47,873 nt of DNA from Aerococcaceae bacterium DSM 111022 (GCA_015863195.1 JACBXO010000009.1:1-47873), one strand, 5' to 3'. Shown: positions 33,361-43,963, counted from the stretch's first letter. The notes: generated by a model from the letters alone, not told the origin. Made by a program: numbers and translations.

Positions 33361-34470
33361 ATGAAAATTTTATATGTTTCTACAGTATCTAGCACAACAA
33401 ATGCATTCTTAATACCTCATATTAAAATGTTAGTAGAAGACTCACATCAAGTAGATGTTGCTTTTAAAAAGACCAGACCTTTAAAAGCTGAGCTTCAAAA
33501 ACTAATCACAAATTTTTATGAATTAAATTTTAGTCGCTCACCGGCTAAAAACAATTTTTTTGAGTTAGTTAAACAGACAAAAAAACTGATATTAGAAGGA
33601 GATTATGATATTGTTCACACTCATACTCCAATTGCTTCAGCTGTTGTTAGACTAGCTTGTAGGAATATAGATAAGGTTCGGGTAATATACACAGCTCATG
33701 GATTTCATTTTTATAAAGGAGCACCTATTAAAAATTGGCTAATCTATTACCCAGTTGAGAAATATTTATCAAAGTTTACTGATACAATTGTGACAATAAA
33801 TTTTGAAGATTATCATAGAATTAAGGATAAATTTCATTCTAAATCTATTGAATATATTCCAGGTATCGGTTTAGATTTGGAAAAGTTTGAAAATGTCAAT
33901 CCCGAAAAAAAGAAAAAGCTAAAAGATTTAGGACTACCTCCAAATTCTTTTATAGTACTATCGGTAGGTGAATTGAATAAAAATAAAAATCATGAAGTGA
34001 TTATCCGGGCATTAGGCAAACTTAAGAAAAAAGAAATCCATTATATAATTTGCGGTGCAGGTGTACTTCATAATAAACTTAAAACATTAAGCAAAGAATT
34101 AAAAGTTGAGGAGAATGTACATTTATTAGGCTTTAGAAGAGATATCCTTGAAATTTGTAAGGTGAGCGACTTATTTGTCTTACCTTCAAAAAGAGAGGGG
34201 TTACCTGTGTCTTTAATGGAAGCAATGGCTACTGGTCTTCCTGTAGTTGCTTCTAACATTAGGGGAAATTCTGAATTAATTGATGATAAAAAAGGGGGAT
34301 TTTTATGTTCTAAAGATAGTATAGAGGAATATGTAGAAAGCATAGAGAACCTTTTCTTAAACCCTGATACTAGAGAAAAATTTGGTAAGTATAATTTAGA
34401 AAAAATTAAAAATTACTCAGTAGAAAATGTGACTTTCATGTTAAGAAAAATTTATAGTAAATATTTTTAA
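33361..34470 (+). CDS. GT4-family glycosyltransferase (EpsD-like)
   Basis: 369 residues, cytoplasmic or membrane-bound. GT-B fold: N-terminal ILYVSTVSS, HTHTPIASAVVRLA and TAHGFHFYKG; C-terminal half has SVGELNKNKNHEVIIRAL and the donor-binding EX7E motif in REGLPVSLMEAMATGLP. It is a retaining transferase using an NDP sugar; the AHGFHFYKGAP wording resembles EpsD. RBS AGGGGGT. The first intact gene after the IS256, so it may need its own promoter or read-through. Acceptor and sugar are not readable. Confidence 0.88.
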   Translation: MKILYVSTVSSTTNAFLIPHIKMLVEDSHQVDVAFKKTRPLKAELQKLITNFYELNFSRSPAKNNFFELVKQTKKLILEGDYDIVHTHTPIASAVVRLACRNIDKVRVIYTAHGFHFYKGAPIKNWLIYYPVEKYLSKFTDTIVTINFEDYHRIKDKFHSKSIEYIPGIGLDLEKFENVNPEKKKKLKDLGLPPNSFIVLSVGELNKNKNHEVIIRALGKLKKKEIHYIICGAGVLHNKLKTLSKELKVEENVHLLGFRRDILEICKVSDLFVLPSKREGLPVSLMEAMATGLPVVASNIRGNSELIDDKKGGFLCSKDSIEEYVESIENLFLNPDTREKFGKYNLEKIKNYSVENVTFMLRKIYSKYF

Positions 34471-35186
34471 TTACACATAAGCACTAATATGAATTCCCAA
34501 ATATATTTAAATATTAGAAGTATGTGTGTGCTATGTCTTTAAATAATACACTTGAAAAAATCTAGTTTATCCTATTTGCATCCTAATTATGAGAATGTGC
34601 TGCTTGAAGGTATTCTTGAGGTTCAAAGACAATCTATTGAAAACAAACTTATATGAATAAAATAGTTCATATATATTAATGAAAATATGAGTCTCTCAAT
34701 AGATTAGAGTATTTATAAATTATTTTTCGAGAACACAAAAAAGCAATATTAATATACCAATTAGCTATAAAATATAAAATGACATTATAAATTCACTCGG
34801 TATTCAAAAATTTTGACCTTAGTAAAGGTATTGGTAGTTCATCAGATGTTAGAGAAAAGCTATTAGATCTATTTTTATAGTTTTATAAATTGATTGATAT
34901 AGCTAGTATATAATTGAGATAAGATTCTGAAAGTGGAGAAAGCCTTTATACTTTAATAAAGCACCTATGTTTTTTATTTGACGATAATAGTAGAATATAA
35001 CAACTAACAATCTACAGTTTTAAAGGTAGTAGGTGTCTATAATAAGTGTTAGTAAGTCTATATATGTCAATAGATTTTTTATGTATCATTTCTCTAATGA
35101 AAATTTGGAAACTCAAACGTAGTGTTGTAAATATTAATATTACTATTTAGACACGAAATGTGACACGAGACATTATGGAGGTTATT
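34471..35186. other. Decayed AT-rich stretch
   Basis: No intact gene. Short coding-like pieces occur, for example SYLHPNYENVLLEGILEVQR near 34570 and NFDLSKGIGSSSDVREKLLD near 34810. These look like the remains of one or two former cluster genes; I cannot name them. Confidence 0.55.
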
Positions 35187-36110
35187 ATGATTAATATATT
35201 ATTTATAAAGTCTGAAAAAGCATATCTACCGGAGATAGATGCCTATTTAGAGTATTTCAATAATACAGATGACTTTTATGCAGAAGCCAAGTCTATTAAT
35301 AATTTATCTAATTATAAAGATAAATTTGATATATTATGGGAGTTTAAAGGATTTAGAGGCGTAAAGCCTAATAAAAAGCAAGTATTAGTACACGAGTATG
35401 CTTCATTATCAACAGGGAAGCATTATAAAAGTAAAAACTTTATAAAAGAAAAATTTGATTATAAACCAGATTTACGAGTTTTTTTAAATAATAATTTAAA
35501 AGAGCAATTGAATTTTAAGCATGAAGCACCTTTTAACTATAGAGATATGGGTGTAGATGAGGTTTTTTTCAATCAACGCGATAGAGAAAAAAAATTCGAT
35601 TTTGTGTATTTAGGATCAATGAATAAAGGAAGAGAAATTACTAAGTTATTGGATAATTTTAGAAACGCAGATTATACTATCTGTCTAATTGGAGAACCAG
35701 ATGCTGAATTGTATCAAGAATATAAAAAATATTCTAATATCCATTTTGTTGGTAAAGTAGATTACAAAGAGGTGCCTAAGATAGCATCGCAAGCCTCTTA
35801 TGGTATAAATTACATACCTAATGAATACCCATATAATATTCAAACTTCTACTAAATTATTAGAATACCTTGCGCTAAATTTAAAAGTTGTTACAACAGAT
35901 TACAAATGGGTACGGGGTTTTGAAAAGAAATATAATAATTCTTTTTTTTATCTGAGTAACAATAAAATAGACTTTGAAAAATTAGAAAATAGTGAACTGA
36001 ATTCTTACTTACCGAAAGAGAACTTTTTGTGGTTGAATATAATTGAAAATTCTGGAATCAAAGAAAACCTTTATAAACTACTCAGTCAAAAGAAAGGGAT
36101 TTTATTATGA
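35187..36110 (+). CDS. Glycosyltransferase (GT-B type, GT1/GT4-like)
   Basis: 307 residues from ATG 35187, which has GGAGG at 35177-35181; the upstream in-frame ATGs lack a site. The second half shows KFDFVYLGSMNKGREITKLL, NIHFVGKVDYKEVPKIASQA and NIQTSTKLLEYLALNLKVVT, the normal order of nucleotide-sugar binding segments in GT-B enzymes. The N-terminal half (acceptor side) is not family typical. It overlaps the next gene by 4 bases (ATGA), so the two are translated together. Donor and linkage unknown. Confidence 0.8.
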   Translation: MINILFIKSEKAYLPEIDAYLEYFNNTDDFYAEAKSINNLSNYKDKFDILWEFKGFRGVKPNKKQVLVHEYASLSTGKHYKSKNFIKEKFDYKPDLRVFLNNNLKEQLNFKHEAPFNYRDMGVDEVFFNQRDREKKFDFVYLGSMNKGREITKLLDNFRNADYTICLIGEPDAELYQEYKKYSNIHFVGKVDYKEVPKIASQASYGINYIPNEYPYNIQTSTKLLEYLALNLKVVTTDYKWVRGFEKKYNNSFFYLSNNKIDFEKLENSELNSYLPKENFLWLNIIENSGIKENLYKLLSQKKGILL

Positions 36111-37126
36111 CATCGAACAAGAAGTTAGTATCTATCGTTATCCCCCTATATAATTCTGAAAAATATATAGAGTCAACAATAAAATCACTTTTAAATCAGG
36201 ATTATCCTAATAAAGAGATAATAATAGTTGATGATGGATCAAAAGATAATTCCGGTAAAACAGTAAAAAAATTTTCTGAAAAGCATAGAAATATAAAATA
36301 TATTTATCAAGAAAACCAAGGAGCTCCATCTGCACGAAATAAAGGTTTCGAACATTCAAATGGAGAATATATTATTTTCTTTGATTCTGATGACATAATG
36401 ACTGCTAATTCATTATCTGAACTAGTAAAAGGTAGTCAAAATTTTTCAAAAGATTTAGTTATTGGTAATTATTCTATAATGAATGATATTAAGGTGAAAT
36501 CTAAAAATAAGTCTGGAAAGTTTTTTAGAGTATATAATGATTATCAAAATGGGATTTCAAAAGAATTACTTTTAAGGAAAATTACTGACCTGCCTCCTGT
36601 ACCTTCTAGTAAAATGTATAAAAAAGAATTTCTTCAAGTAAATAACTTGAAGTTTTCGAACTTAAAAATAGGCCAAGATTTAAATTTTTATTTAAAAAGT
36701 ATAGCTAAATATCCAAATGTTTCTATCATTAACAATGAAATATTTTCTTATCGTATTCATGAAAATAGTATTAGTAGCACTTATGATGATTCAATACTTG
36801 ATATCATAAACGTTTATAAAGATATTAAAATTTATGATTTAGACTTTTATAAGAAGTATTATGATATTATTAATACCTCAAAGTTTAAAAACTATATGCT
36901 ACAAATAATGAAAGTACCAAAAATAAATAATAAAAATATGCGTCATAACGTTTACAATACCTTAAGAGAAGAATTAAAAAACACTAGGAAACATAATATT
37001 GACAAAAATTTATTAGGGAAATATCCTCTTATTAAACTTCTTTTTTCTGAGATGATTTGTAAACTGGGATGGATTTATACATCAAATTTACTAAATAACT
37101 TATACCACTTATATTACAAGAAATAG
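36107..37126 (+). CDS. GT2-family glycosyltransferase
   Basis: 339 residues. GT-A fold: SIVIPLYNSEKYIESTIKSL, IIIVDDGSKDNS and the metal-binding DSDD in YIIFFDSDDIM. RAR-like NKGF segment (PSARNKGFEHSNGEYI) is complete. It is an inverting transferase that adds one sugar to the lipid-linked repeat. Its start overlaps the stop of the previous glycosyltransferase (ATGA); the C-terminal 100 residues are helical and basic, likely touching the membrane. Confidence 0.9.
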   Translation: MTSNKKLVSIVIPLYNSEKYIESTIKSLLNQDYPNKEIIIVDDGSKDNSGKTVKKFSEKHRNIKYIYQENQGAPSARNKGFEHSNGEYIIFFDSDDIMTANSLSELVKGSQNFSKDLVIGNYSIMNDIKVKSKNKSGKFFRVYNDYQNGISKELLLRKITDLPPVPSSKMYKKEFLQVNNLKFSNLKIGQDLNFYLKSIAKYPNVSIINNEIFSYRIHENSISSTYDDSILDIINVYKDIKIYDLDFYKKYYDIINTSKFKNYMLQIMKVPKINNKNMRHNVYNTLREELKNTRKHNIDKNLLGKYPLIKLLFSEMICKLGWIYTSNLLNNLYHLYYKK

Positions 37127-38509
37127 AATAAACATATTGAAGCTTTTAATTGGCGTATTGTTAAGAGATGTATAATACCTAAAAAATAAAAAAAGACATA
37201 GATAGTCAGAATACTTTAATCACCACAAAAAGTAAGGAATTTCTTCGTGTCGGACGCTTATTCTAATACAAAACTGTAAATGAAATACACCTGCTTAGTT
37301 AGAAACGATATAGATAGCATTGAAATATGCATAAGAGAAGAGAAGCCAAAATTAAGAAGTGCTCGATTCGAATACTCGACAGAGACTTTACAACGATCTA
37401 CTGGAGATTAAAAAAGGACTATTCAACCGAAAGAAATCAAGGGTATGAACGAGCAGTATCGAAATATTATGAAGTAACAGGACAGGCTATTGATAACAAG
37501 AATAGAGGGAAAAGAAAATCTAAAGAATTAGAAGTCTTTTATCGTTAATTCTGGACAGCTTTTGGAAATGAGTCAATAGAGTTGTTTAAGAGGAAAAAAC
37601 GAAGATATAATATCAATATTTTGTAGCTGTATATCGACGAAAGGATCCATTAGAAAAGAGACCTACAATCAAACCAGTATACAACTCCATAAATCGTGGG
37701 AGCTTCTTTAATAAACCAACCGACTTCCTAATAATGGTAATTTTAAACACAGAAGAAATAAAACTCTAAAACAAAAGGTAAAAAAGAAATTAGGCAGAAG
37801 TATATTTGATTATATTCCGAATCCGTACTAAAGCGGGCACCATAGAACACCGAAAGTGGACCTTGTAGAGAGAAAGAAAGGTAAAATGAAACTTTAATAC
37901 TCACACTCCTACAGTTCATTTAAAGATATGATATTACAAAAAAAAGATATGCTAAAAGTGATATGGTTCAAGAGACTTTGATAGAGATTACTACAAATTA
38001 CCATGAAGTTTTTAAATTTCTAACTTTCAAGAATAGCTTTTAGTTTTTACAAGCTGCTGATCTTGAAAATAGTCATTCACTCAATTTAACGGTTTACATC
38101 TGCAATTATTATTCAACTTGCGAAAGAAGATCAATTGTGAATTTTAATTAAGTTATTTAAAAGTTTTATACTAAAAGTTTGCTTACTAGGTGAATTTGCA
38201 ACTGTGAAAATAACAGAAACTGCTGAATGCTTTAATCAAGATGTGCACGGAGTGAACAATTTTCAGTCAGTTGAAAAATATTCAAAATTTAAAGACTCCT
38301 CTTTTGGGGGAGGAGTCTTTAAAACTATCAAACTTAAATATAACGATTTATCAAGTAAAAAGTATTGCACATAACCTCACAAGTAAGGGAACATTTAGGT
38401 TATTAACACAGTTATAAATATCTTTACTTTTTACTCAAAAGTATATAATTAGGGATTCAAATTAGTTAACTTTTAGAAATTTATGAAATCATAGAAAGAG
38501 GTAATTCTA
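37127..38509. other. Decayed 1.4-kb stretch inside the cluster
   Basis: No intact gene. An open frame at 37327-37548 (73 residues, very basic, ending KRKSKELEVFYR) and following short frames up to about 38100 look like the remains of a basic protein such as a transposase, but no family is recognisable. A terminator lies at 38288. The promoter or leader of the next glycosyltransferase may lie at 38330-38500. Confidence 0.5.
38288..38325. terminator. Terminator within the decayed stretch
   Basis: Perfect 14-bp arms TTTAAAGACTCCTC and GAGGAGTCTTTAAA around an 8-base loop, with T- and A-runs built into the stem. It would block read-through from upstream, so the genes from 38510 on probably have their own promoter. 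Confidence 0.85.
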
Positions 38510-39682
38510 ATTAAAATTTGTTTTGTTACGGGTAATATAGGATCAATAGGCGGTCAACAAAGAGTATTAGCTAGCATTGTTAATGAATTGGCAAAAAATA
38601 GTGCGCTTCAAATCTCGATTTTGTTTATCTCTCCAAAAAAGCTATCAGAGAAGATTGCATATCCTCTAGATCCTAGTATTACAATTTATAGGGAAAAGGA
38701 ACTAGAGAGAACGAAATATAAGTATGTTTTTTCTAGATTAATGACCAAGTTTTACCAAAATGTATACCAGCTGAAGAATTCTAATTTAGCTGTAAAGTTG
38801 ATGCATTCAAGAGTGGAAGTTCAAAGGTTTGAGGAATTTTTTAATAAAAATAAATTTGATATTATTATAGGTCTAGCTCCAGAAATAGGTATGTTATTAA
38901 GTTTTGTTAACTCACCTGGAAAAAAAATTGGTTGGATTCATAATACCTACGAAAGATATTTTGAAATTGAAAGAGACTATTTATGGAACTTAGCTCCTAT
39001 ATATAAAAAGACATTATCAAATTTGGATGGTTTAGTAGTATTAACTGATAAAGCAAAGAAAAGATATAGTGAAGAGTTTAATACAAATGTAAATAGAATT
39101 TACAATCCTTTAAGCTTTGAACTAAATGCAATAAGCGATTTAAATAATTCTAATCTTATTTTTGTAGGAAGAATAGCCTATGTAACAAAAGGATTAGACA
39201 AATTAATTGATATTCTCATATACTTAAAAAACAGTGAAACAAAATTTCATTTATACATTGTTGGAGATGGGCCTGATATGTCGAGATTAAAAAGTGATAT
39301 CAAAGTTAATAGTTTAGATGACTACGTTACTCTAGTAGGTTCTACTAATGATGTCATCACTTATTATTTAAAAAGTAGTGTGTTTTTATTACCTTCAACA
39401 ATGGAAGGTTTTGGATTAGTAGTAACAGAAGCAATGGAAGCTGGATTGCCAGTAGTGTCATTTGAAACAGAAGGACCTAGTGAAATAATTGAAAATAACA
39501 AAAGTGGTTTCATAATTCAAAATTTTGATACTAAGGTTTTTGCAGAAAAAGTTTTAGAAATTTTAAAAAATAATGAGTTAAAAAGACAAATGGGGAATAA
39601 TGCAAAAAAAAGGGCTACGGATTTCTCTGCGAATAGTATAGCTCATCAATGGATAAATCTTTTCAAAGATATTCTTAAATAA
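38510..39682 (+). CDS. GT4-family glycosyltransferase, probable ATT start
   Basis: 390 residues if begun at ATT 38510. The Rossmann beginning IKICFVTGNIGSIGGQQRVL lies upstream of the first ordinary start (TTG 38588), and AAAGAGG sits 8 bases before ATT, so a start at TTG would delete the first strand and glycine loop. In-frame TAG at 38492 limits extension. The rest is a normal GT-B enzyme: IIGLAPEIGM, KKIGWIHNTY, LIFVGRIAYVTKGLDKLIDI and the EX7E motif MEGFGLVVTEAMEAGLP. Either a rare ATT codon (as in infC) or a mutated ATG with weak expression. Confidence 0.8.
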   Translation: MKICFVTGNIGSIGGQQRVLASIVNELAKNSALQISILFISPKKLSEKIAYPLDPSITIYREKELERTKYKYVFSRLMTKFYQNVYQLKNSNLAVKLMHSRVEVQRFEEFFNKNKFDIIIGLAPEIGMLLSFVNSPGKKIGWIHNTYERYFEIERDYLWNLAPIYKKTLSNLDGLVVLTDKAKKRYSEEFNTNVNRIYNPLSFELNAISDLNNSNLIFVGRIAYVTKGLDKLIDILIYLKNSETKFHLYIVGDGPDMSRLKSDIKVNSLDDYVTLVGSTNDVITYYLKSSVFLLPSTMEGFGLVVTEAMEAGLPVVSFETEGPSEIIENNKSGFIIQNFDTKVFAEKVLEILKNNELKRQMGNNAKKRATDFSANSIAHQWINLFKDILK

Positions 39683-39719
39683 AAATGCTTACGTAAATTT
39701 AATTGAGGAAGGTAATGCT

Positions 39720-41228
39720 ATGAAAACAGGGAGAAGGAAATCAACATCTGTAAATATATTTGTAACTTTTTTATATCAATTAATTACCATATTGATAGGA
39801 TTTATTATTCCCCAACTATTTCTTAATACTTATGGGCCAAGAATTCATGGATTAACTTCCTCGATTTCAAATGTAATGAGTTATGTTCTGCTGTTGAATG
39901 CCGGCTTAAATACGGCATCTGTTGAAGCATTATATGAACCTATTGCTAAATACAAAACTTATGATCTAAATGCCAAATTAAACGCAATAAAACGACAATA
40001 CATACTTACAGGTTTTTTATATATAATAGCAATACTAATTATTGCATTAACACTACCCGTAACTATTGATGATATGTCATACCGATTTGTATTTGCAATG
40101 GTTATAGTAATGGGACTACAAAGTACAATGGATAGTTTCCTAATAAGTTACTATCGAATTTTGTTACAGGCAGATCAAAAGTTATATATAAATAACTTTT
40201 TCATTATAGGAACACAAATTTTGCGTGGAATTTTTCAAGTCATATTAATCTTAAACAATACATCTCCCATAATCGTACAAAGTGTGCCGGGAATTTTAAT
40301 ATTATTACATTATATTTTGTTACTTAACTACGTAAAGAAAAACTATCCATTTTTAGATAAAAATGTTCCCAGAGATGAAAGTGCAATTTCAAAGAGATGG
40401 TCTGCATTAATTCACCAAATCTCTGGTTTAATATTAAATAATATGGATATAATATTATTGACTATTGTAAGTGGAAATATGATATTAGTAAGTATCTATT
40501 CAGTCTATGAATTAGTTTTCAATCATTTATATTCGATGCTAAAAAGTATATTTTCAACTGCAATAGTTGCTAGTTTTGGAAATTTAATTGCCACTAAAGA
40601 ACTAAAAACATTAAGAAATAGCTACAATATTTTTGAGTTTATTTATTACTCTGTTGTAGTAATTGTATATTCAATTGCTGGAACTATGATTCTACCATTT
40701 GTTAGATTGTATACTAGTGGGGTTTCAGATATTCCGTACATTGATGTAAATCTCGCCATATTATTTGTTATACGCGGTATCCTAAATAGTTTAAAAGTTC
40801 CAGGTAATACTTTGATCGATGCTGCAGGTTTATTTAAAGAAACTCAAAGTCGTGCTATACTAGAAGCTTTAATCAATGTAACTCTGTCAATAATATTAAT
40901 TAAACCCTTGGGAATGTATGGGTTATTGTTTGCAGCGATTGGTGGATTTGTTTTCCGATTGACTGATTTTATTATTTATACAAACAAAAATATTTTATTA
41001 AAAACTTCTAGTAAATCTTTTTTCAGAGTTTTAATAGTATTATTTAACATTGCAATTAGTATTTTAATTTATAGGGTTATATTTAGCTTAGAAATAAATA
41101 ATTGGATCACATGGTTGTTTTCAGCCTTTATTTCTGGTTTAATATCTTTGATCATAGTACTAGTTACAAGTACTCTTTTTGAATTTAAGCTGATTAAAAG
41201 TATTGTAAATGAAATTAAAGCTAAATAA
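39720..41228 (+). CDS. Wzx-type flippase / polysaccharide transporter
   Basis: 502 residues with 12-14 hydrophobic helices of the MOP (MATE/Wzx) superfamily. Opens with FVTFLYQLITILIGFIIPQL and LNTYGPRIHGLTSSISNVMS, typical for Firmicute flippases; the remainder is hydrophobic with few charges in helices. It would move the undecaprenyl-linked repeat unit to the outer face. RBS GAGGAAGG before ATG. It lies between the last glycosyltransferase and the polymerase, the normal position. Family certain; substrate follows the cluster. Confidence 0.9.
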   Translation: MKTGRRKSTSVNIFVTFLYQLITILIGFIIPQLFLNTYGPRIHGLTSSISNVMSYVLLLNAGLNTASVEALYEPIAKYKTYDLNAKLNAIKRQYILTGFLYIIAILIIALTLPVTIDDMSYRFVFAMVIVMGLQSTMDSFLISYYRILLQADQKLYINNFFIIGTQILRGIFQVILILNNTSPIIVQSVPGILILLHYILLLNYVKKNYPFLDKNVPRDESAISKRWSALIHQISGLILNNMDIILLTIVSGNMILVSIYSVYELVFNHLYSMLKSIFSTAIVASFGNLIATKELKTLRNSYNIFEFIYYSVVVIVYSIAGTMILPFVRLYTSGVSDIPYIDVNLAILFVIRGILNSLKVPGNTLIDAAGLFKETQSRAILEALINVTLSIILIKPLGMYGLLFAAIGGFVFRLTDFIIYTNKNILLKTSSKSFFRVLIVLFNIAISILIYRVIFSLEINNWITWLFSAFISGLISLIIVLVTSTLFEFKLIKSIVNEIKAK

Positions 41229-41303
41229 TATTCTTATTATGGTACTTTTTAGACTTTTTATAAAGAGTGGTTATAGAAAAACACTAAAAGATTTGGGAAA
41301 GAG

Positions 41304-42515
41304 TTGATTTATATTATAAAAAAAAGGTTAAGAAATTTCTATGTCATAATTGTTTTGACATTATTTATTCTTTCAAGCATGGTAACAAGAAGTATTGATT
41401 ACTCACATTTGAATATGTATTTTATTATTATCCCAGTAATTATGATTGTACCTTTTTTAATAATCCATTTAATAAACAGAAAAAATATTTTAAATTATCG
41501 TAAAGACTTTTTATATGGTATGTTCATATTAGCAACGTTCATATCGACGATCCTTAATTTTTTTTCACCGGTATTATTATTTAAATTTTTAATCAGTTAT
41601 TTAGTTTTAGTAATATTTCAAAGAGAAATAACAGACTCAAACTTATATTTGAAATCTTTTTTTTATTCCAGTGTGATTATATTACTATTAAACTTTTATA
41701 ATAGTCCGCTTACTGATTATCAAATAGTGTATAGTGGGATTTATGATAATTCAAATAGCTTAGGGATATTTATTGCCCCGATTCTAATATTCTCATTATC
41801 CATCTCAATTTCTAATTTATTTTATTATAATAAAATAAAGAGAGGGTTCCTACATCTATTAACTTGTATTTTCTTTTTATATTTAGTAGCTATATCAGGT
41901 AGTAGAACTACATTACTTGCTATAGTATTATCAATATTTTTTGTTATTTTTATTTTAACTATAGTATTTATATCTAAAGTGTTTAAAAGAAAAAGCGTTC
42001 CAATAAAGTCATTTAGAATAATTATAATAATGACTGCAATTAGCGGATTGACTTTACTAGTGATATTTTCAAGTTCAATATTTGATTTAATTTATCAAAA
42101 TATCTTCTTGAAATTTATAGAGACCCAAGGCAACACACTATCTAATAGAGATATAATCTGGGAATATTATCTGTTAAATTCTAGTTTATTAGGAGGCAAC
42201 TATAGTGAATTACATAGTACTATTGGCCTTTCTGCTCATAATTCTTTTATTGATATTATTGGTGTATACGGATGGATATCTGGTTTGACTTTTGTATCTT
42301 TTTGGTTATATTCATTTTTTGAATCTATAAAGTACTTTGTTAAAAATTATAATACTGATTCTTTATCTATTATGCCAGTTCTGTCAATAACACTTTTTTT
42401 GCTTATATCATTATTTGAAACTATTTATGAGTCTCCTATTATCTTTTTAGCATTTTTATCGATTGGTTACATGCATAAAGGCCAACTTAAGAAGGATAAA
42501 ATTTTGTCTCATTAA
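41304..42515 (+). CDS. Wzy-type polysaccharide polymerase
   Basis: 403 residues, about ten or eleven membrane helices and one large outer loop (about 270-320, containing NTLSNRDIIWEYYLLNSSLL and LHSTIGLSAHNSFIDIIGVYG), the mark of O-antigen polymerase/ligase proteins. The NSLG and GSRTTLLA segments are also typical. It would polymerise flipped repeat units. The start is uncertain: TTG 41304 directly follows GGGAAAGAG, so spacing is short, and an ATT codon follows it; no ATG is available before residue 13. Last gene of the cluster before the IS21 nest. Confidence 0.83.
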   Translation: MIYIIKKRLRNFYVIIVLTLFILSSMVTRSIDYSHLNMYFIIIPVIMIVPFLIIHLINRKNILNYRKDFLYGMFILATFISTILNFFSPVLLFKFLISYLVLVIFQREITDSNLYLKSFFYSSVIILLLNFYNSPLTDYQIVYSGIYDNSNSLGIFIAPILIFSLSISISNLFYYNKIKRGFLHLLTCIFFLYLVAISGSRTTLLAIVLSIFFVIFILTIVFISKVFKRKSVPIKSFRIIIIMTAISGLTLLVIFSSSIFDLIYQNIFLKFIETQGNTLSNRDIIWEYYLLNSSLLGGNYSELHSTIGLSAHNSFIDIIGVYGWISGLTFVSFWLYSFFESIKYFVKNYNTDSLSIMPVLSITLFLLISLFETIYESPIIFLAFLSIGYMHKGQLKKDKILSH

Positions 42516-42539
42516 TATTGAGAACACTACTGATTATTT

Positions 42540-43208
42540 CGCGCTCCCGAGTCCGCCAATATCCAATTCGAGTCCACCTATTCGCCAATCAAGTCCACCC
42601 CTGTTTTTGAACCAAATACGCCCTTTAAGGCAACCGATTCGTGCTTCGAGTCCACTTAATAGTCTCTTTTGTGTATAGTTAGTTTAGAAGTTAGATACTT
42701 CTAAAAAAATACACGAAGGAGGCTATTTTTTTTGGCCAGAAAAATTCTAGTGAAATTAGTGATGCAGTATCGAGATCAAGGGTTCTCTCGAAACATGATC
42801 GCTAAGACACAGAAAGTAGGTCGGAGTTCAGTGAGCGAAGTCTTCAAACGGGCAGATAAGTTAAAGTTGACCTACGAAGATATTGAAGAGCTTTCAGACA
42901 ATGAAGTCTATCGGAAGTTCTTCCCTGAACGACATCAATCAGAGGTGTTGTATACACTTCCTGATTATGAAAAGATCCATAAGGAGCTACAAGGAGTCGG
43001 AGTAACCCTTAAGCTTCTATGGCAAGAGTATGTTGATCTCTGTAAGGATACAAACGGTATCCCGGTTGGATACACTAAATTCTGCGAAGATTATCAAAGA
43101 CATATTGATCAATACCGCTTGACGAATCACTTAAAACATAAACCCGGTGTATCGATTCAAGTCGATTGGAGCGGCTCAACCATGGATTTGCTCGATACTG
43201 ACACCGGT
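42540..43208 (+). mobile_element. IS21-family element A, left part
   Basis: Starts with several short repeats of the type GAGTCCRCC..CGCCAAT (42548-42655), as in IS21 ends, then istA with its RBS AAGGAGG. It is cut at 43208 by the end of element B. The piece at 46625-47091 may be its remaining 3' part, with the middle lost. Confidence 0.7.
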
Positions 43209-43211
43209 TGA
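42732..43211 (+). pseudogene. IS21 transposase istA of element A, N-terminal part
   Basis: 159 codons from TTG (AGGAGG upstream). N-terminal helix-turn-helix (GFSRNMIAKTQKVGRSSVSE), then PDYEKIHKELQGVGVTLKLL and the start of the DDE domain (VSIQVDWSGSTMDLLD). The stop TGA at 43209 is the first base triplet of element B, so the gene was interrupted by insertion. About 350 residues are missing. Confidence 0.85.
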
Positions 43212-43388
43212 TTATTGCATTTAATTTGTACCAACCTTGCGGTTCTTTTTACCAGTGATTGCGGACAGTTTTACCACTCTTTGCGGAAGAATTTACCAAA
43301 ACTTATATATCCTCCTATATACTTATTGAACACGTTTACATCTTTTAGAAAGGTGAGCGTGACAATAAGATATATAGGAGGTTTTTGT

Positions 43389-43898
43389 ATGTTCCCTTAT
43401 CGAAAGATTTTGGAATTACATAGTGAAGGCGTATCGCTTAGAAGTATAGCTACGATTACACAGCACTCACGGCAAAAAGTAACGGAGGTGATTAAACTTG
43501 CAGAAAAGAGAGGTATCATCATCCCGTTGGATGAAGGAATCACAGATCCATGGCTGGAAGATTTCCTTTACCCTGAAAAGAAACAGGAGAATAGCGGGCG
43601 GCATGTCATGGACTTCGAATATGTCCATAAAGAATTAGCAAGACCTAATGTTACTTTGACTTTATTGCATGATGAGTATGTACGAGAAGCAAAGAGTGTA
43701 GGGAAAATACCTTATGCTTATCGAACTTTCGCTGAACATTATCACAATTATGCGATGAAATATAAGGCAACGATGCGCATTCGCCGAAAACCTGGAGAAA
43801 TATTGGAGGTTGATTGGGCAAGTCAGACTTTGTCAGTTATTGATCCTGATACGGGTGAAAATAGAAAGGTGTATATATTTATCGCTACTTTACCTTGT
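43389..43898 (+). pseudogene. IS21 transposase istA of element B, N-terminal part
   Basis: ATG 43389 with AGGAGG. 170 codons of normal istA: HTH (SEGVSLRSIATITQHSRQKV), FEYVHKELARPNVTLTLLHD, IRRKPGEILEVDWASQTLSV. Cut after IATLPC at 43898 by element C; the frame then reads on into C until 43976. The DNA is nearly identical to the fragment at 47620-47873 (minus strand), which has Gly where this copy has Ser in VDWASQT. Confidence 0.87.
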
Positions 43899-43924
43899 TG
43901 CATACGGCGTTCCTATAAGACCAT

Positions 43925-43963
43925 AAAATCGCGATTACCTGAGCCAGGTAAATCGCGATTTTT
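43925..43963 (-). terminator. Terminator at the end of element C
   Basis: AAAATCGCGATTACCT pairs with AGGTAAATCGCGATTTT (one bulge) with loop GAGCC, flanked by T-runs on both strands. It lies just past the end of istB and inside the IS end. Confidence 0.85.

Noticed and set aside
37327..37548. Real small basic protein gene
   Set aside because: No RBS, low-complexity K/R/E composition and surrounded by decayed sequence.
42463..42678. Plus-strand ORF of 71 codons at the end of wzy
   Set aside because: Other frame of wzy running into IS21 terminal repeats; proline- and serine-rich tail is repeat translation.
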